NCBI GenBank assembly: GCA_018333635.1
Contig: JAGXTL010000019.1
Span: 1 to 64,000 of the forward strand
Direction of reading: 5' to 3'
Source: Dethiobacter sp.
GTDB taxonomy: Bacteria; Bacillota; Dethiobacteria; Dethiobacterales; Dethiobacteraceae
Length of the DNA: 64,000 nucleotides
A program made the position numbers and the translations under genes. Numbering within the stretch: the first letter of the stretch is position 1; every line of letters begins with the position of its first letter. Below are positions 10,127-19,125 of this stretch, piece after piece. The notes below the pieces were generated by a model. That model ran no database searches. It saw only the letters and a list, made by a program, of their open reading frames with translations, and was not told the origin of the DNA.

Positions 10127-11128
10127 TCAGCAGATTCTCGGCAACGGTAAACCGGCAGGCATTTCTACGCCACGCGTACCGCCAAGAACGGTGCGCAGCC
10201 AAACACTGCCTGTGCCGCGCTCCAAGTGTCCAATGATTTCCGCCTCCCGTCCCAGGGGATGTTCCCGCAACGCCAGACATACTTCTGCAGCAGCTTCTTG
10301 TTTCGCCACCAGAATCATTTTTCCTTCATTTGGTAAGTATAGCGGGTCGAGGCCCAAAAGTTCGGCGGCAGCCCTTACCTCGGGACGAACCGGCAAGGAT
10401 TTTTCCTCCAGCACGATGTCTAAAACGGCTCTTTCAGCCAGCTCATTAAGCGTGGCACCGACTCCGCCGCGGGTAGGATCGCGCAGCCAGCGCAAAGAGG
10501 AAAAATACGGCGAAATCGCGTATATCAAGCCATTTAAGGGCGCACAGTCGCTGACAACCTGTGTCTGGAAAGAAACTCCCGTGCGACAGGAGAGCACGGC
10601 AATACCATGGTCGCCTGCCGTCCCACTTAAAATCACCGCATCGCCGGGCCGGACGTGTTCCGCTCCTAGAAGCAAGCGCTCGTCTGCGCGCCCAATGCCT
10701 GTAGTCGTGATGTAGAGTTTGTCTGCCTGACCGCGAGGCACCACCTTGGTATCACCGGCCACTACTTCCACCCCACAGGAGCGGGCGGTATCGGCAAGCG
10801 AAACGACTACTGCCTCCAATTCATCAAGCAGCAGCCCTTCCTCCAGAATGAAAGAGACGGCCAGATAGAGCGGCTGCGCTCCGCCAGCCAGCAAATCATT
10901 GACCGTACCGCAGACTGATAACTTCCCTATATCGCCTCCCGGAAAAAATGGCGGCTGGACCACAAAAGAATCGGTGGTGACAGCCAGCCTGCCGTCAACA
11001 GGCGAAAGCAGCGCCGCATCACTTAGCCTGCCCAGTTCGGCGTGTCTGAAGTGCCGCAAAAAGAGGTCTTTAATCAGTGCTGCGGCATACAAGCCACCGT
11101 CGCCGTGCGCCAACAATACACGCTTCAT
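10127..11128 (-). CDS. hypE: Hydrogenase maturation protein HypE
   Basis: A 333-residue member of the PurM/AIR synthase fold. HypE takes a carbamoyl group from HypF onto its C-terminal cysteine and dehydrates it with ATP to a thiocyanate, the source of the cyanide ligands of the NiFe site. The diagnostic C-terminus PRIC is intact. Also visible are GDGG near the start and DSFVVQPPFFPGGDIGKLSV, VVAGDTKVV and DPTRGGVGATLNELA. The start is set at ATG 11128, which overlaps the hypD stop codon in ATGA; a longer frame from 11248 is not family-like. It is the last gene of the operon. A decayed duplicate of its 3' end lies 2.2 kb away at 7753-8151. Confidence 0.96.
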   Translation of the reverse strand: MKRVLLAHGDGGLYAAALIKDLFLRHFRHAELGRLSDAALLSPVDGRLAVTTDSFVVQPPFFPGGDIGKLSVCGTVNDLLAGGAQPLYLAVSFILEEGLLLDELEAVVVSLADTARSCGVEVVAGDTKVVPRGQADKLYITTTGIGRADERLLLGAEHVRPGDAVILSGTAGDHGIAVLSCRTGVSFQTQVVSDCAPLNGLIYAISPYFSSLRWLRDPTRGGVGATLNELAERAVLDIVLEEKSLPVRPEVRAAAELLGLDPLYLPNEGKMILVAKQEAAAEVCLALREHPLGREAEIIGHLERGTGSVWLRTVLGGTRGVEMPAGLPLPRIC

Positions 11129-12213
11129 GCCGGAGCAACTCCTTTTTTTCTGTCGTAGCGGTAATAAGCGGCGCAAGCACCTTCCGATGAGACCATGCAG
11201 GGACCAAGAGGTGTGAGCGGCAGACAGCGGCCGGCAAAAAGCGCACATTCCGTTGGGATGATAGCGCCGCGCAGCACATCACCGCAGCGGCAAGCCTCCT
11301 GCTCCTGCGGCACAGCGCCATGCGGCAAATCAAAAAGCAAGGCTGCGTCATGGCCTGCAAACTCAGGTTTCAATACATAACCGCTCGCGGGAATAACACC
11401 GAACCCGCGCCATTCGGCAGCGGCGATATTGAACGTCTCTGCCAGAAGCTTTTGTGCAAGCAGGTTTCCTTCTTCCCTCACCACGCGCGGATAAGCGTTG
11501 ATTACACCTGGCTTCCCTTCCTCTATCATCCTGACTACTGCTGCGATGCCAAGCAAAATATCCCTCTCGCCAAAGCCAACGACTGCTGCCGGCATGCCGT
11601 AGAGAGAGGCCACAAAATCCTGAGCCTGCCGGCCGATTACACTGCTGACATGTCCGGGCAACAACAATCCATCCAAGCCGTGAGGAGCAGCCAGCAAAGC
11701 ATGTAATGCCGGCACCACAGTTTTCAGGCAACTATAAAGGTAAAAATTAGTCAAACCGCGTTCTTTCGCTTGTTTCACCGCCAAGGCCATTGCCGGAGCT
11801 GTAGTCTCAAAGCCCACGCCAAGAAAAACGACAGGGCGCTGCCGATTGTTTGCCGCTATCTTTAAAGCGTCTAAAGGAGAGTAAACAATACGGACATCCG
11901 CCCCATCTGCTTGCTCCTGTTCCAAACTAGTCTTACTGCCGGGAACACGCAGCAGATCGCCAAAAGTGGCCACGATACAGCCGGCACCTGCCAAGGCGAT
12001 CATCCGGTCCAGATCGCCGGCAGCTGTGACACAGACAGGACAACCCGGCCCTGAGAGCAGGCGCAGCGGTTCAAGCAAGGGGCGCAAACCATATTTAGAG
12101 ATGGCTGTGGTGTGCGTTCCGCATACTTCCATAATAGCGAGCTGTCCGGGCAATTTTTTTTGAATTGATGCCAACAGTTGCTGCGCTTGCGCCAATTCAA
12201 TCCCGCTCAGCAT
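11125..12213 (-). CDS. hypD: Hydrogenase maturation protein HypD
   Basis: A 362-residue iron-sulfur protein that, with HypC, forms the scaffold on which the Fe(CN)2CO group is built. Family motifs are IMEVCGTHTTAISKYGL, LLSGPGCPVCVT, VFLGVGFETTAPAMALA and a cysteine-rich C-terminus (CRCGDVLRG, then TECALFAGRCLPLTPLGPC). I set the start at ATG 12213 (MLSGIELAQAQ); a frame open to 12306 adds residues lying inside hypC. It overlaps the end of hypC by 17 bp and the start of hypE by 4 bp, so the genes are translationally coupled. Length and motifs are complete. Confidence 0.95.
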   Translation of the reverse strand: MLSGIELAQAQQLLASIQKKLPGQLAIMEVCGTHTTAISKYGLRPLLEPLRLLSGPGCPVCVTAAGDLDRMIALAGAGCIVATFGDLLRVPGSKTSLEQEQADGADVRIVYSPLDALKIAANNRQRPVVFLGVGFETTAPAMALAVKQAKERGLTNFYLYSCLKTVVPALHALLAAPHGLDGLLLPGHVSSVIGRQAQDFVASLYGMPAAVVGFGERDILLGIAAVVRMIEEGKPGVINAYPRVVREEGNLLAQKLLAETFNIAAAEWRGFGVIPASGYVLKPEFAGHDAALLFDLPHGAVPQEQEACRCGDVLRGAIIPTECALFAGRCLPLTPLGPCMVSSEGACAAYYRYDRKKGVAPA

Positions 12214-12418
12214 AAAATTCCTCCAGTAAAGCCAAAAGTTGCTCTGCTTCATCCTCGCCAATAATCTGCAGGGCAAGGCCTGCGTGCACCAAGACCCATT
12301 CACCATTACCGGCTTGAGGAACTAAGGCAAAATTGATTTCCCGGCTGTTGCCGCAGTATTCTACGGTACCTAGCTCACCGCTTCTTGTTATCACTCTGCA
12401 GGGCATCCCTATACACAT
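12197..12418 (-). CDS. hypC: Hydrogenase maturation chaperone HypC
   Basis: A 73-residue protein of the HypC/HybG/HupF family. It begins MCIGMPCRV; the cysteine after the initiator Met is the residue that binds the Fe group and contacts the large-subunit precursor. It shuttles between HypD and the hydrogenase large subunit. Its start overlaps the hypF end by 10 bp and its end overlaps hypD. Only one HypC is in the operon, so it should serve the single hydrogenase encoded here. Confidence 0.95.
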   Translation of the reverse strand: MCIGMPCRVITRSGELGTVEYCGNSREINFALVPQAGNGEWVLVHAGLALQIIGEDEAEQLLALLEEFYAERD

Positions 12419-14709
12419 ATTTCACTTCTCCTCCATGCCGCCACCAGCGCCTGGCCAAGAGCCAGCCCGCCGTCATTTGCCGGAACTTGCCGGTGACTGT
12501 AGACTGTGAAACCGCTTGCTGACAGCCGGCGGCGCAGCGATGACAGCAAAAACCTGTTTTGAAACGAACCGCCGCTCAAAACCACTTTTTCAAGGCCTTC
12601 CTGCTCTCTGGTGGCAAGGACGGCAGACGCTAGCGCTTCAACCAAAGTTTGCTGAAAGTTTGCGGCAATTTGAGCCGGCGCAACCCCATTCCGACAGTCG
12701 AGTACCATCATGCGAAACATTTCCCCTGTCAAAATCTCACTGCCTGCCAAGGCAAACGGATAAATTATGCCTTTCTCTCCTTCTGCCAATTCTGTAAGTT
12801 CGGTCGCCGCCTGACCTTCATACGTGTTCTCGAAACAAACACCGAGCAAAGCCGCCACCGCATCGTAAAGGCGACCGCAGCTTGAAGCTAACGGAGCATT
12901 AAAATTATTCTCCAGCATCGTAAAAACGGTTGCCAATTCATTTGTTGACAGAGGCAAAAGCTTTTGCGCCCACCTTTTGCCTTCTTCCCCCAGATGCCTA
13001 AACAGATAGGAGCCAGCCATGCGCCAAGGCTGGCGAACTGCCGCCTCTCCCCCAGGCAGAGCAACCGGCTCCAGATGATAATGACGCCGGAAGTCACGGT
13101 AGTCGCCGGTTAAAACCTCACAACCCCAGACAGTGCTGTCCGGGCCATACCCGCTGCCATCACAAATCACGGCAATCACCGGCTCATTTAGCCTATTTTC
13201 TCCCATGCAGGATGCCAGATGAGCATGATGATGAAACACCGGCACAACCGACTCAAACGGCAACTTGGCAGCAAGCTTCGCAGAATAGTAAGCAGGATGG
13301 CAGTCACAAGCGGCAAGCACAGCCTCGACCGATAAAAGGCGCTGCATATCCACCAAAGATTCCAGATAGATGGCGGCCGTTTCACGGTAAGCCAAGTCAC
13401 CAATATGAGGGCCTAGGTACGCTTTGCCGTCTATCAACAAACAAAAAACGTTTTTCAGGTCTCCGCCCGCGCCTAAAATCACCGGGGTGTTAGCTGGGAC
13501 GAGGACTGAAATAGGGTCCGGCACATAACCACGTGAGCGGCGCAGCAGTAACGGCTTGCCGTCTGCTACCATTGCCAGCGAATCGTCACAGCGCCGTTCT
13601 ATCTCCCTGTTGTGAACCAACAGATAGTCGGCCAGTCCACTCAATTCTACCAGGGCTCTCTCATTCTCTTTTACCAGCGGAAGACCGCTGTCATTGCCGC
13701 TGGTCATTACCAGCAGATCGCAGCCATTGCCAAACAACAGATGATGGAGCGGCGTATATGGCAGCATCACGCCCAGCGTCCCCAAGCGCGGTGCCAACTG
13801 CTGCGGCAAGCTGCAGTTTTCTCGACGGCGCAGCACCACGATCGGGGCGGCAGGCGAGCTGAGCAGCGCTTCTTCCCCAGCTTCCAACTGACAATAACGC
13901 CTGATGACATCTATATCCCTGCACATCACGGCAAAGGGCCGGGCGGGTCGTCCCTTGCGCTCACGCAAGAGAGTTACCGCCTGCTCATTTTGCGCGTCGC
14001 AAGCCAAGTGAAAACCTCCCAACCCCTTGACTGCCACAATCTTGCCCTCAGCAATCGCCGCCTGGAAATTGCTCAGCCAATCCCCCGGCACTTCTTGACC
14101 GCCTGACTTTTGCAGCGTAATCTGCGGACCACAATCCGGGCAGGCGTTTGGCTGAGCATGGAAGCGCCGCTCCAATGGATTATGATATTCCGCCAGACAA
14201 AGCGCACACATGCTAAACTCGGACATTGTTGTTTTCTCCCGATCGTAGGGCACACCGGTAACTATAGTAAAGCGCGGGCCGCAATCGGTACAATTGCTAA
14301 AAGGGTAGGCATAGCGTCTGTTGCGGTGATCTGTAATCTCGCTTTGACAAGCTGCGCAAACGCCCACATCAGGAGAAACACCGGCCGTTCGGCTGCCGCA
14401 GTGAGAGCTACCCAGAATGATAAAATCTTCCTGGCCTATAGCAGTCGTTTCTTCTATGCTCATTTCGGTAATCCGAGCCAGCCGCAGAGAGCAATAACGT
14501 AATTCACTGATAAAAGCCGCCAAATCAGCCTTCTTGCCTTCAATTTCTAAACTTACTCCCTCACGACTGTTTTGCACCCAACCAGCCAGTCCATACTTAA
14601 GTGCCTCCCGGTAGACATAAGGCCGGAAACCTACCCCTTGAACAGTACCGCTAACCTTTATTCGCAAGCGGCTGGCATCCGTTTTCTTTACTTGCACACC
14701 CGATGACAT
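12409..14709 (-). CDS. hypF: Carbamoyltransferase HypF
   Basis: A 766-residue four-part protein of normal length. The acylphosphatase domain near residues 15-100 has VQGVGFRPYVYREALK. Two zinc-finger units follow, with CAACQSEI/CTDCGPRF and CALCLAEY/CPDCGPQI. A YrdC-like domain with KGLGGFHLACDA, then a Kae1/carbamoyltransferase domain with FHHHAHLASCM and VICDGSGYGPD complete it. HypF makes carbamoyl-adenylate from carbamoyl phosphate and ATP and hands the carbamoyl group to HypE. The start used overlaps hypB by 22 bp, placing the acylphosphatase motif at the usual distance from the N-terminus. All expected domains are intact. Confidence 0.96.
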   Translation of the reverse strand: MSSGVQVKKTDASRLRIKVSGTVQGVGFRPYVYREALKYGLAGWVQNSREGVSLEIEGKKADLAAFISELRYCSLRLARITEMSIEETTAIGQEDFIILGSSHCGSRTAGVSPDVGVCAACQSEITDHRNRRYAYPFSNCTDCGPRFTIVTGVPYDREKTTMSEFSMCALCLAEYHNPLERRFHAQPNACPDCGPQITLQKSGGQEVPGDWLSNFQAAIAEGKIVAVKGLGGFHLACDAQNEQAVTLLRERKGRPARPFAVMCRDIDVIRRYCQLEAGEEALLSSPAAPIVVLRRRENCSLPQQLAPRLGTLGVMLPYTPLHHLLFGNGCDLLVMTSGNDSGLPLVKENERALVELSGLADYLLVHNREIERRCDDSLAMVADGKPLLLRRSRGYVPDPISVLVPANTPVILGAGGDLKNVFCLLIDGKAYLGPHIGDLAYRETAAIYLESLVDMQRLLSVEAVLAACDCHPAYYSAKLAAKLPFESVVPVFHHHAHLASCMGENRLNEPVIAVICDGSGYGPDSTVWGCEVLTGDYRDFRRHYHLEPVALPGGEAAVRQPWRMAGSYLFRHLGEEGKRWAQKLLPLSTNELATVFTMLENNFNAPLASSCGRLYDAVAALLGVCFENTYEGQAATELTELAEGEKGIIYPFALAGSEILTGEMFRMMVLDCRNGVAPAQIAANFQQTLVEALASAVLATREQEGLEKVVLSGGSFQNRFLLSSLRRRLSASGFTVYSHRQVPANDGGLALGQALVAAWRRSEICV

Positions 14710-15383
14710 CCCTCAGCACCACCTCTTTTTTTAGCCACCACGCTTTTCACCCACAGAAGCCAGGGAGTCAAACCGCTTTCTTTTGTGGCGGAGAGTTGTA
14801 TAAGTGAGGCAACCGGATTAAGCTGCGCCAGAGTGGCCGTCACTGCCGGCAGGTCATAGCTGACATAAGGCAACAAATCGAGCTTGCTAAGAATAACGAC
14901 ATCGGCAGTCCGAAAAGTTTGCGGATACTTTTCCGGCTTATCGTCTCCTTCGCTGATACTCAAAACTACGGCTCTGGCGTCCTCACCTAAATCAAAGCCG
15001 ACGGGACAAACCAAGTTGCCGACATTCTCAATTATGAGCAGATCGAGTTCCGGCAATTCTTCCAGCACACCGCCCACCAGTTGCGCATCCAAATGACAGG
15101 CGCCTTCCGTATTGATTTGGATTACGGCAGCACCGCTCCTTGCCAATCTTTCCGCATCCCGCGATGTATACAGATCCCCCTCAATCACCCCGACACGGTA
15201 ATGCCGGCAAAGCAGTGGCAGGCTGGCTTCGAGCAAGGCAGTTTTCCCTGCACCCGGACTGCCAAGCAGATTTATCACGGTCAAACCTTGCCGTGCAAAA
15301 CGGCTGCGCAAATCACTGGCGAAAGTTTTGTTTTTCTGCAAAAGATCGCGGGCCAATGCCACTTTAATTCTCTTTTCCTCCAC
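14688..15383 (-). CDS. hypB: Nickel-insertion GTPase HypB
   Basis: A G3E-family GTPase of about 231 residues that works with HypA to deliver nickel to the hydrogenase large subunit. It has the P-loop NLLGSPGAGKTALLEAS, the switch region VIEGDLYTSRDAERL, the metal-site motif EGACHLDA, IENVGNLVCPVGFDLGED and the guanine-specificity motif LSKLDLLPY. There is no histidine-rich nickel-storage tail. I favour the GTG start at 15383 because AGGGGGA lies about 8 nt upstream; ATG 15401 is the alternative. The frame overlaps hypA by 20 bp. Confidence 0.93.
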   Translation of the reverse strand: MEEKRIKVALARDLLQKNKTFASDLRSRFARQGLTVINLLGSPGAGKTALLEASLPLLCRHYRVGVIEGDLYTSRDAERLARSGAAVIQINTEGACHLDAQLVGGVLEELPELDLLIIENVGNLVCPVGFDLGEDARAVVLSISEGDDKPEKYPQTFRTADVVILSKLDLLPYVSYDLPAVTATLAQLNPVASLIQLSATKESGLTPWLLWVKSVVAKKRGGAEGCHRVCK

Positions 15384-15726
15384 GCGGGCAGTCCCCCTCA
15401 TATCCTCTGATTTCCAGCTCCGTACCGCCTGTAGGCACTGCAGGCAAGCCGCAGCAGGTACAGTCGAGCCATAACGCATCATGAGTTTCGCTCAGTCCGC
15501 AGCTCTCACAGTGAAAGAGCGGTGGGATAACCTCAATAATTAATTGCGCAGCGGCTAAAATGGTGTCCCGTTTAATTAAATCAAAACAGAAAAGCAGCGC
15601 GTGCGGCAAGGCATGCGCTCTTTTCCCGACAGCCAAACTAACGGAGGTGATCCTGCTGACCCCGCGCTCTTGCGCATCGCGGGAAACCTCCTCCACTAAA
15701 GCGCTTACCAGGGACAACTCATGCAT
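15364..15726 (-). CDS. hypA: Hydrogenase nickel incorporation protein HypA
   Basis: A 120-residue HypA/HybF protein. It starts MHELSLVSALVEEV, where the N-terminal Met-His-Glu forms the nickel site. The zinc finger is FHCESCGL followed by LDCTCCGLPA. It partners HypB in nickel insertion. The start is fixed by the conserved MHE and the preceding gaggtgcttgcg; the longer frame from 15867 is not family-like. It lies 28 bp after the protease gene and overlaps hypB. Confidence 0.95.
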   Translation of the reverse strand: MHELSLVSALVEEVSRDAQERGVSRITSVSLAVGKRAHALPHALLFCFDLIKRDTILAAAQLIIEVIPPLFHCESCGLSETHDALWLDCTCCGLPAVPTGGTELEIRGYEGDCPRGGKEN

Positions 15727-15754
15727 CGCAAGCACCTCACTCAATAATAAACCC

Positions 15755-16222
15755 TTAAACTGCCAGCTTTTTTGCAACCAAGCTGGCGGCCAACTCCGCC
15801 CCGGCACGGCCCCGTGCAGAGAGGGGCTGGCCGGCAGCAAGCGACCCCTGCTCCACAGATATACCAATAATAATCAGTTTTTGCGGCATTTCTTCTTTCT
15901 TTAACAAGTAGCCTAATGCTAAAACCTCAGGCAACGCTAAATCATGGACGGATGCAAAACGAGTTGCGCTTCCCTCTAGCTCAGACAAACAAAGCTCAAA
16001 AACCTCTCCGGACGGGCCGCCGGTCAGAACTGCATCTACCAACAAAGCCGTCTCGTATCCTGCCAGTAAATCCAGCAAGCCTAAGCCAGGCAAACCGGCG
16101 GCCACCAGCTGAACATTTGCCGGCAACGCTTTTTTTTGCAAAATTTCGACTGCAAGCAGTCCGACGGCATCATCACCCCTTAACGAACTGCCGCAGCCGA
16201 TGACCACAGTTTTGCCTGACAT
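15755..16222 (-). CDS. Hydrogenase maturation endopeptidase (HycI/HoxW type)
   Basis: A 155-residue protein of the peptidase M52 family. The family signature GCGSSLRGDDAVGLLAVEIL is at the N-terminus, with the nickel-binding acid in GDDAVG and another in LLVDAVLTGG. It cuts the C-terminal tail from the hydrogenase large subunit once nickel is in place. Its start codon shares one base with the large-subunit stop codon (TAATG), so enzyme and substrate are coupled. The substrate tail is probably the last eight residues after His 420 of the large subunit. Confidence 0.93.
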   Translation of the reverse strand: MSGKTVVIGCGSSLRGDDAVGLLAVEILQKKALPANVQLVAAGLPGLGLLDLLAGYETALLVDAVLTGGPSGEVFELCLSELEGSATRFASVHDLALPEVLALGYLLKKEEMPQKLIIIGISVEQGSLAAGQPLSARGRAGAELAASLVAKKLAV

Positions 16223-17508
16223 TAACCGTGCACTCTCAATTTAAGAAAATGAACGGAACATGAGAAACAGGGGTCATAATTACGGATGAACATCTCACAC
16301 TTTTGCCGCAGCTCTTCTTCCGGCAGGTCAAGGTGTTTTGCAATAAAGAGGCGCAGTCCTTCTTCAATATTGTGCACATTGCGAGAGGTAGGTGCGACAA
16401 TATCGGCCTCCAACACCACCCCTTGCTCATTAAAGCAATAACTGTGGGATAATATTCCCCGCGGCGCCTCGGTAACGGCCGCGCCGCAGCCGGCCCGTAC
16501 TATATAACCTCCGTTTTCGCGCCTTGGCTCTGCCAATTTATCAATAATCTGCAATGACTCCTCTATGCTGTGGACAAGTTCCACCGCCCGTGCCGCCACA
16601 CTATGAAAAGGATTGTTAGACGGGAAAGCAACTCCTGTTAACACGGCTGCCTCTTTGGCACGCGGCGAAAGTTGCGCAAAATTCAGGTTTACTCTGGCAA
16701 GCGGGCCAACAAGAAAAGATGAGCCGTTGCCCATTGTGGAGTGAAGAGCATTAGCATGGCTGATATGTCGCTCATGCAAGTAATCACGATAATCGGCAGG
16801 GTCGATGTCCAGTCCTTGATTAGAAACGAGTCGGCCACCGTTTACGGCGTACTCTTGCTGCTGTGAGAGCGCCACGTAAGTCAAATCCCACTCTATATTC
16901 GGAACGGAGAGCTGTCCGACTAAGCGGGCGGTATCCATGGCTTCCTCCATTGCCACAGTCAACCTTTTGGCGACTGCTTGCAGACTTTTTCCTGACGGCA
17001 GGTCAGAAAAGCCACCGATCTGCGGTGTGACCGGATGGACTTCCCGACCACCTATCAGAGCAGTCAGGTCGTTGCCAAGCCTTTTAAGACGCAGAGCTCT
17101 TTTAACTTCTTCCGGGTAAGCCGAAGCCATGCTGATAACACTTTCATAGCCCAGAAAATCAGGTGCGGCAAGCATATAAATGTGCAAAGCGTGGCTTTGA
17201 ATAAACTGACTGAGGGCATATAGTTTACGCAAGCTACGCGTTTGCTCACTGACCTGCACACCAAAAGCACGTTCAATGGCGGACAATGCCGTCATCTGAT
17301 AGGAAACCGGGCAAATTCCGCAAATGCGTGCCGTGATTTCCGGCAATTCGTAGTATTTTCGTCCCACTAGGAAACTCTGAAAAAAACGGGGCGGCTCGAA
17401 GACATTCAGCTGCAAATCAGTTATTTCTCCGTTTTGAATGGTTACGTCTAGTGCCGCTTCGCCTTCTAGCCTGCTCAAATAGTCTACTTTTATTCTGCCG
17501 CTTTCCAT
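16222..17508 (-). CDS. [NiFe] hydrogenase large (alpha) subunit, group 3 type
   Basis: A 428-residue catalytic subunit. The four nickel-site cysteines are C63 and C66 in RICGICPVSY and C414 and C417 in DPCFSC. The last position is Cys, not selenocysteine. Processing is expected after His 420 of SVH, removing FLKLRVHG. The fit is to group 3 cytoplasmic, bidirectional NAD(P)- or F420-linked enzymes (HydA of sulfhydrogenases, 3b), because of the short length and the partner subunits. It should interconvert H2 with protons and pass electrons through the small subunit to the FAD/NAD(P) subunit. It directly follows the small subunit gene. Confidence 0.95.
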   Translation of the reverse strand: MESGRIKVDYLSRLEGEAALDVTIQNGEITDLQLNVFEPPRFFQSFLVGRKYYELPEITARICGICPVSYQMTALSAIERAFGVQVSEQTRSLRKLYALSQFIQSHALHIYMLAAPDFLGYESVISMASAYPEEVKRALRLKRLGNDLTALIGGREVHPVTPQIGGFSDLPSGKSLQAVAKRLTVAMEEAMDTARLVGQLSVPNIEWDLTYVALSQQQEYAVNGGRLVSNQGLDIDPADYRDYLHERHISHANALHSTMGNGSSFLVGPLARVNLNFAQLSPRAKEAAVLTGVAFPSNNPFHSVAARAVELVHSIEESLQIIDKLAEPRRENGGYIVRAGCGAAVTEAPRGILSHSYCFNEQGVVLEADIVAPTSRNVHNIEEGLRLFIAKHLDLPEEELRQKCEMFIRNYDPCFSCSVHFLKLRVHG

Positions 17509-18269
17509 TATGTCCTCCCCCCTTTCTGAAATTCCGCGTCAAGAGCAGCATACTTGCGAAAATGACGGGTAATGTCGCTTTGATGCAGTCCCAATCCGAC
17601 AAACGTGTTTCTTAGCGACTCAACATTACAATCACTGGACGGGCCATGACAACCGGTACAAGGGGTTGCCCGGCTCGGGCACAAGGCGGAACAGCCTGCC
17701 CTTATCACAGGACCGAGACACGGCTTGCCTTCACTGACAAGCAGACAAACATTTTCAGCCAACTTACATTCAACACAGACACTGTGCGGACGAATCCTTG
17801 GCGTCACACCAAGCAGAGCGCTCTTGATAAACTCCACCAATTCATATTTGTTGATGGGGCAGCCGCTCAGCGCAGCATCTACCTTAACATACTCACTGAC
17901 AGGAAACGATTTAAGCGGATGAGTCTGGACAGGGTTAGGATAAACGCTGTTTTCCACTTCCCTCATGGGCAGCCAGTTGCTGATAGCTTGCAGTCCGCCG
18001 TGGGTAGCACAGGCACCGATTGCTACCAACAATTTACTTTCAGCCCTAGCCTCTTTCAAACGACCCACATCCTCAGCGTTAACGATGGAGCCTTCCACGA
18101 AGCCGATGTCATAGGGACCGGGCGAAACGGCGCTGCGAGCCATGACAAAATGGGCTATGTCCACCATTCCCAGCAAATCAAGCAGCACCGGTTCCAGATT
18201 CAAAAATTCAAGCTGACAACCGGAACACGAGGCGAACTTAAAGATTGCTACTTTTGGCAGGCCACTCAT
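17508..18269 (-). CDS. [NiFe] hydrogenase small (delta) subunit
   Basis: A 253-residue electron-transfer subunit. The proximal-cluster motif ASCSGCQLEFL (C15, C18) is followed by IGACATHGG and SGCPINKYE. A C-terminal ferredoxin-like part with CVECKLAENVCLL, then GPVIRAGCSALCPSRATPC and TGCHGP completes it. There is no Tat signal, as expected for a cytoplasmic group 3 enzyme. The start is set at ATG 18269, just after the stop of the FAD subunit; upstream frame to 18437 is not family-like. It relays electrons between the NiFe site and the FAD/iron-sulfur subunits. Confidence 0.94.
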   Translation of the reverse strand: MSGLPKVAIFKFASCSGCQLEFLNLEPVLLDLLGMVDIAHFVMARSAVSPGPYDIGFVEGSIVNAEDVGRLKEARAESKLLVAIGACATHGGLQAISNWLPMREVENSVYPNPVQTHPLKSFPVSEYVKVDAALSGCPINKYELVEFIKSALLGVTPRIRPHSVCVECKLAENVCLLVSEGKPCLGPVIRAGCSALCPSRATPCTGCHGPSSDCNVESLRNTFVGLGLHQSDITRHFRKYAALDAEFQKGGRT

Positions 18270-18270
18270 T

Positions 18271-19125
18271 TTACTCCCTCCCCAGTACGCCAATAATTTC
18301 GGCCGGCTCGTTTTCCAAAACGTCATAGGAAAAGACAGGACCGTCATGGCAGACAAATTTGCTCCCGACCTGGCAGCGGCCGCATTTCTTAACACCGCAA
18401 AACATTTTCCTCTCCAAGGAAACGTATAGCTGCCCACTGTGGAAACCTCTTGCTAATAATCCTTTGACTACATGTTTCATCATTATCTCCGGACCGCAAC
18501 TCAGCACCACTGTATTCTCCGGCACGCTCTGCATTTTATCAAATAGAGCGGTTACCAGTCCTGCATTGTGATTCCAGTCAAAACCGGAGGCGTCATCGAC
18601 AGTAAGCAGCATTGAAATTTGCTCAGCCCACTGTCTATATTCGTGACGGAAAAGCATTTCACCCGGATTTTTGCTGCCGTAGAGCAATTCCACCTTGCCA
18701 AATAAGGCAGGTTGCTCCAGAATATTGTAAATGGCGGGGCGGAGCGGAGCTAAACCGATGCCGCCGGCTACAATCAGTAGGTTTTTGCCATGAGCTTGTT
18801 TAAGCGGCCAACCGTTGCCATAGGGTCCGCGGACGCCAAGCAGGTCACCAGCCTTCAGTTTTGCAAACATCCGCGTCAGGCTGCCAACGTGCCTTACGGT
18901 GTGAGTAAAATTTTCCCTGCTGCCGTTGCTCGAACTGATGGAAATTGGGGCTTCGCCCACACCGAAGATACTGAGCATATTAAATTGTCCCGGCTGAAAA
19001 GAATACTCCAGCCGTTTTTGTGCGTCAGTAAACTGTAAGCTAAAGGTGGAGGTGTCGTCGTTCTCATGAAAGACATCTCTCACAATAGCCGAATCGGGAA
19101 TTAACAGATTGTTCAATTCACTCAC
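18271..19125 (-). CDS. Hydrogenase gamma subunit: FAD/NAD(P)-binding oxidoreductase with [2Fe-2S] site
   Basis: A 284-residue ferredoxin-NADP reductase-like protein. The FAD domain covers residues 12-105, with FQPGQFNMLSIFGVGEAPIS and a GPYGNGWP loop. The nucleotide-binding domain follows with LLIVAGGIGLAPLRPA and VLSCGPEIMMKHV. The C-terminal cysteine cluster MFCGVKKCGRCQVG ... FVCHDGPVF binds a [2Fe-2S] cluster. Such subunits connect group 3b hydrogenases to NAD(P)H. It overlaps the beta subunit by 8 bp. The same subunit type also occurs in anaerobic sulfite reductase (AsrB), but the hydrogenase neighbours settle the assignment. Confidence 0.93.
   Translation of the reverse strand: MSELNNLLIPDSAIVRDVFHENDDTSTFSLQFTDAQKRLEYSFQPGQFNMLSIFGVGEAPISISSSNGSRENFTHTVRHVGSLTRMFAKLKAGDLLGVRGPYGNGWPLKQAHGKNLLIVAGGIGLAPLRPAIYNILEQPALFGKVELLYGSKNPGEMLFRHEYRQWAEQISMLLTVDDASGFDWNHNAGLVTALFDKMQSVPENTVVLSCGPEIMMKHVVKGLLARGFHSGQLYVSLERKMFCGVKKCGRCQVGSKFVCHDGPVFSYDVLENEPAEIIGVLGRE

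Noticed and set aside
16222-17508. Possible selenocysteine in the hydrogenase large subunit
   Set aside because: Both C-terminal ligand positions (C414 and C417) are encoded as cysteine; there is no in-frame TGA.
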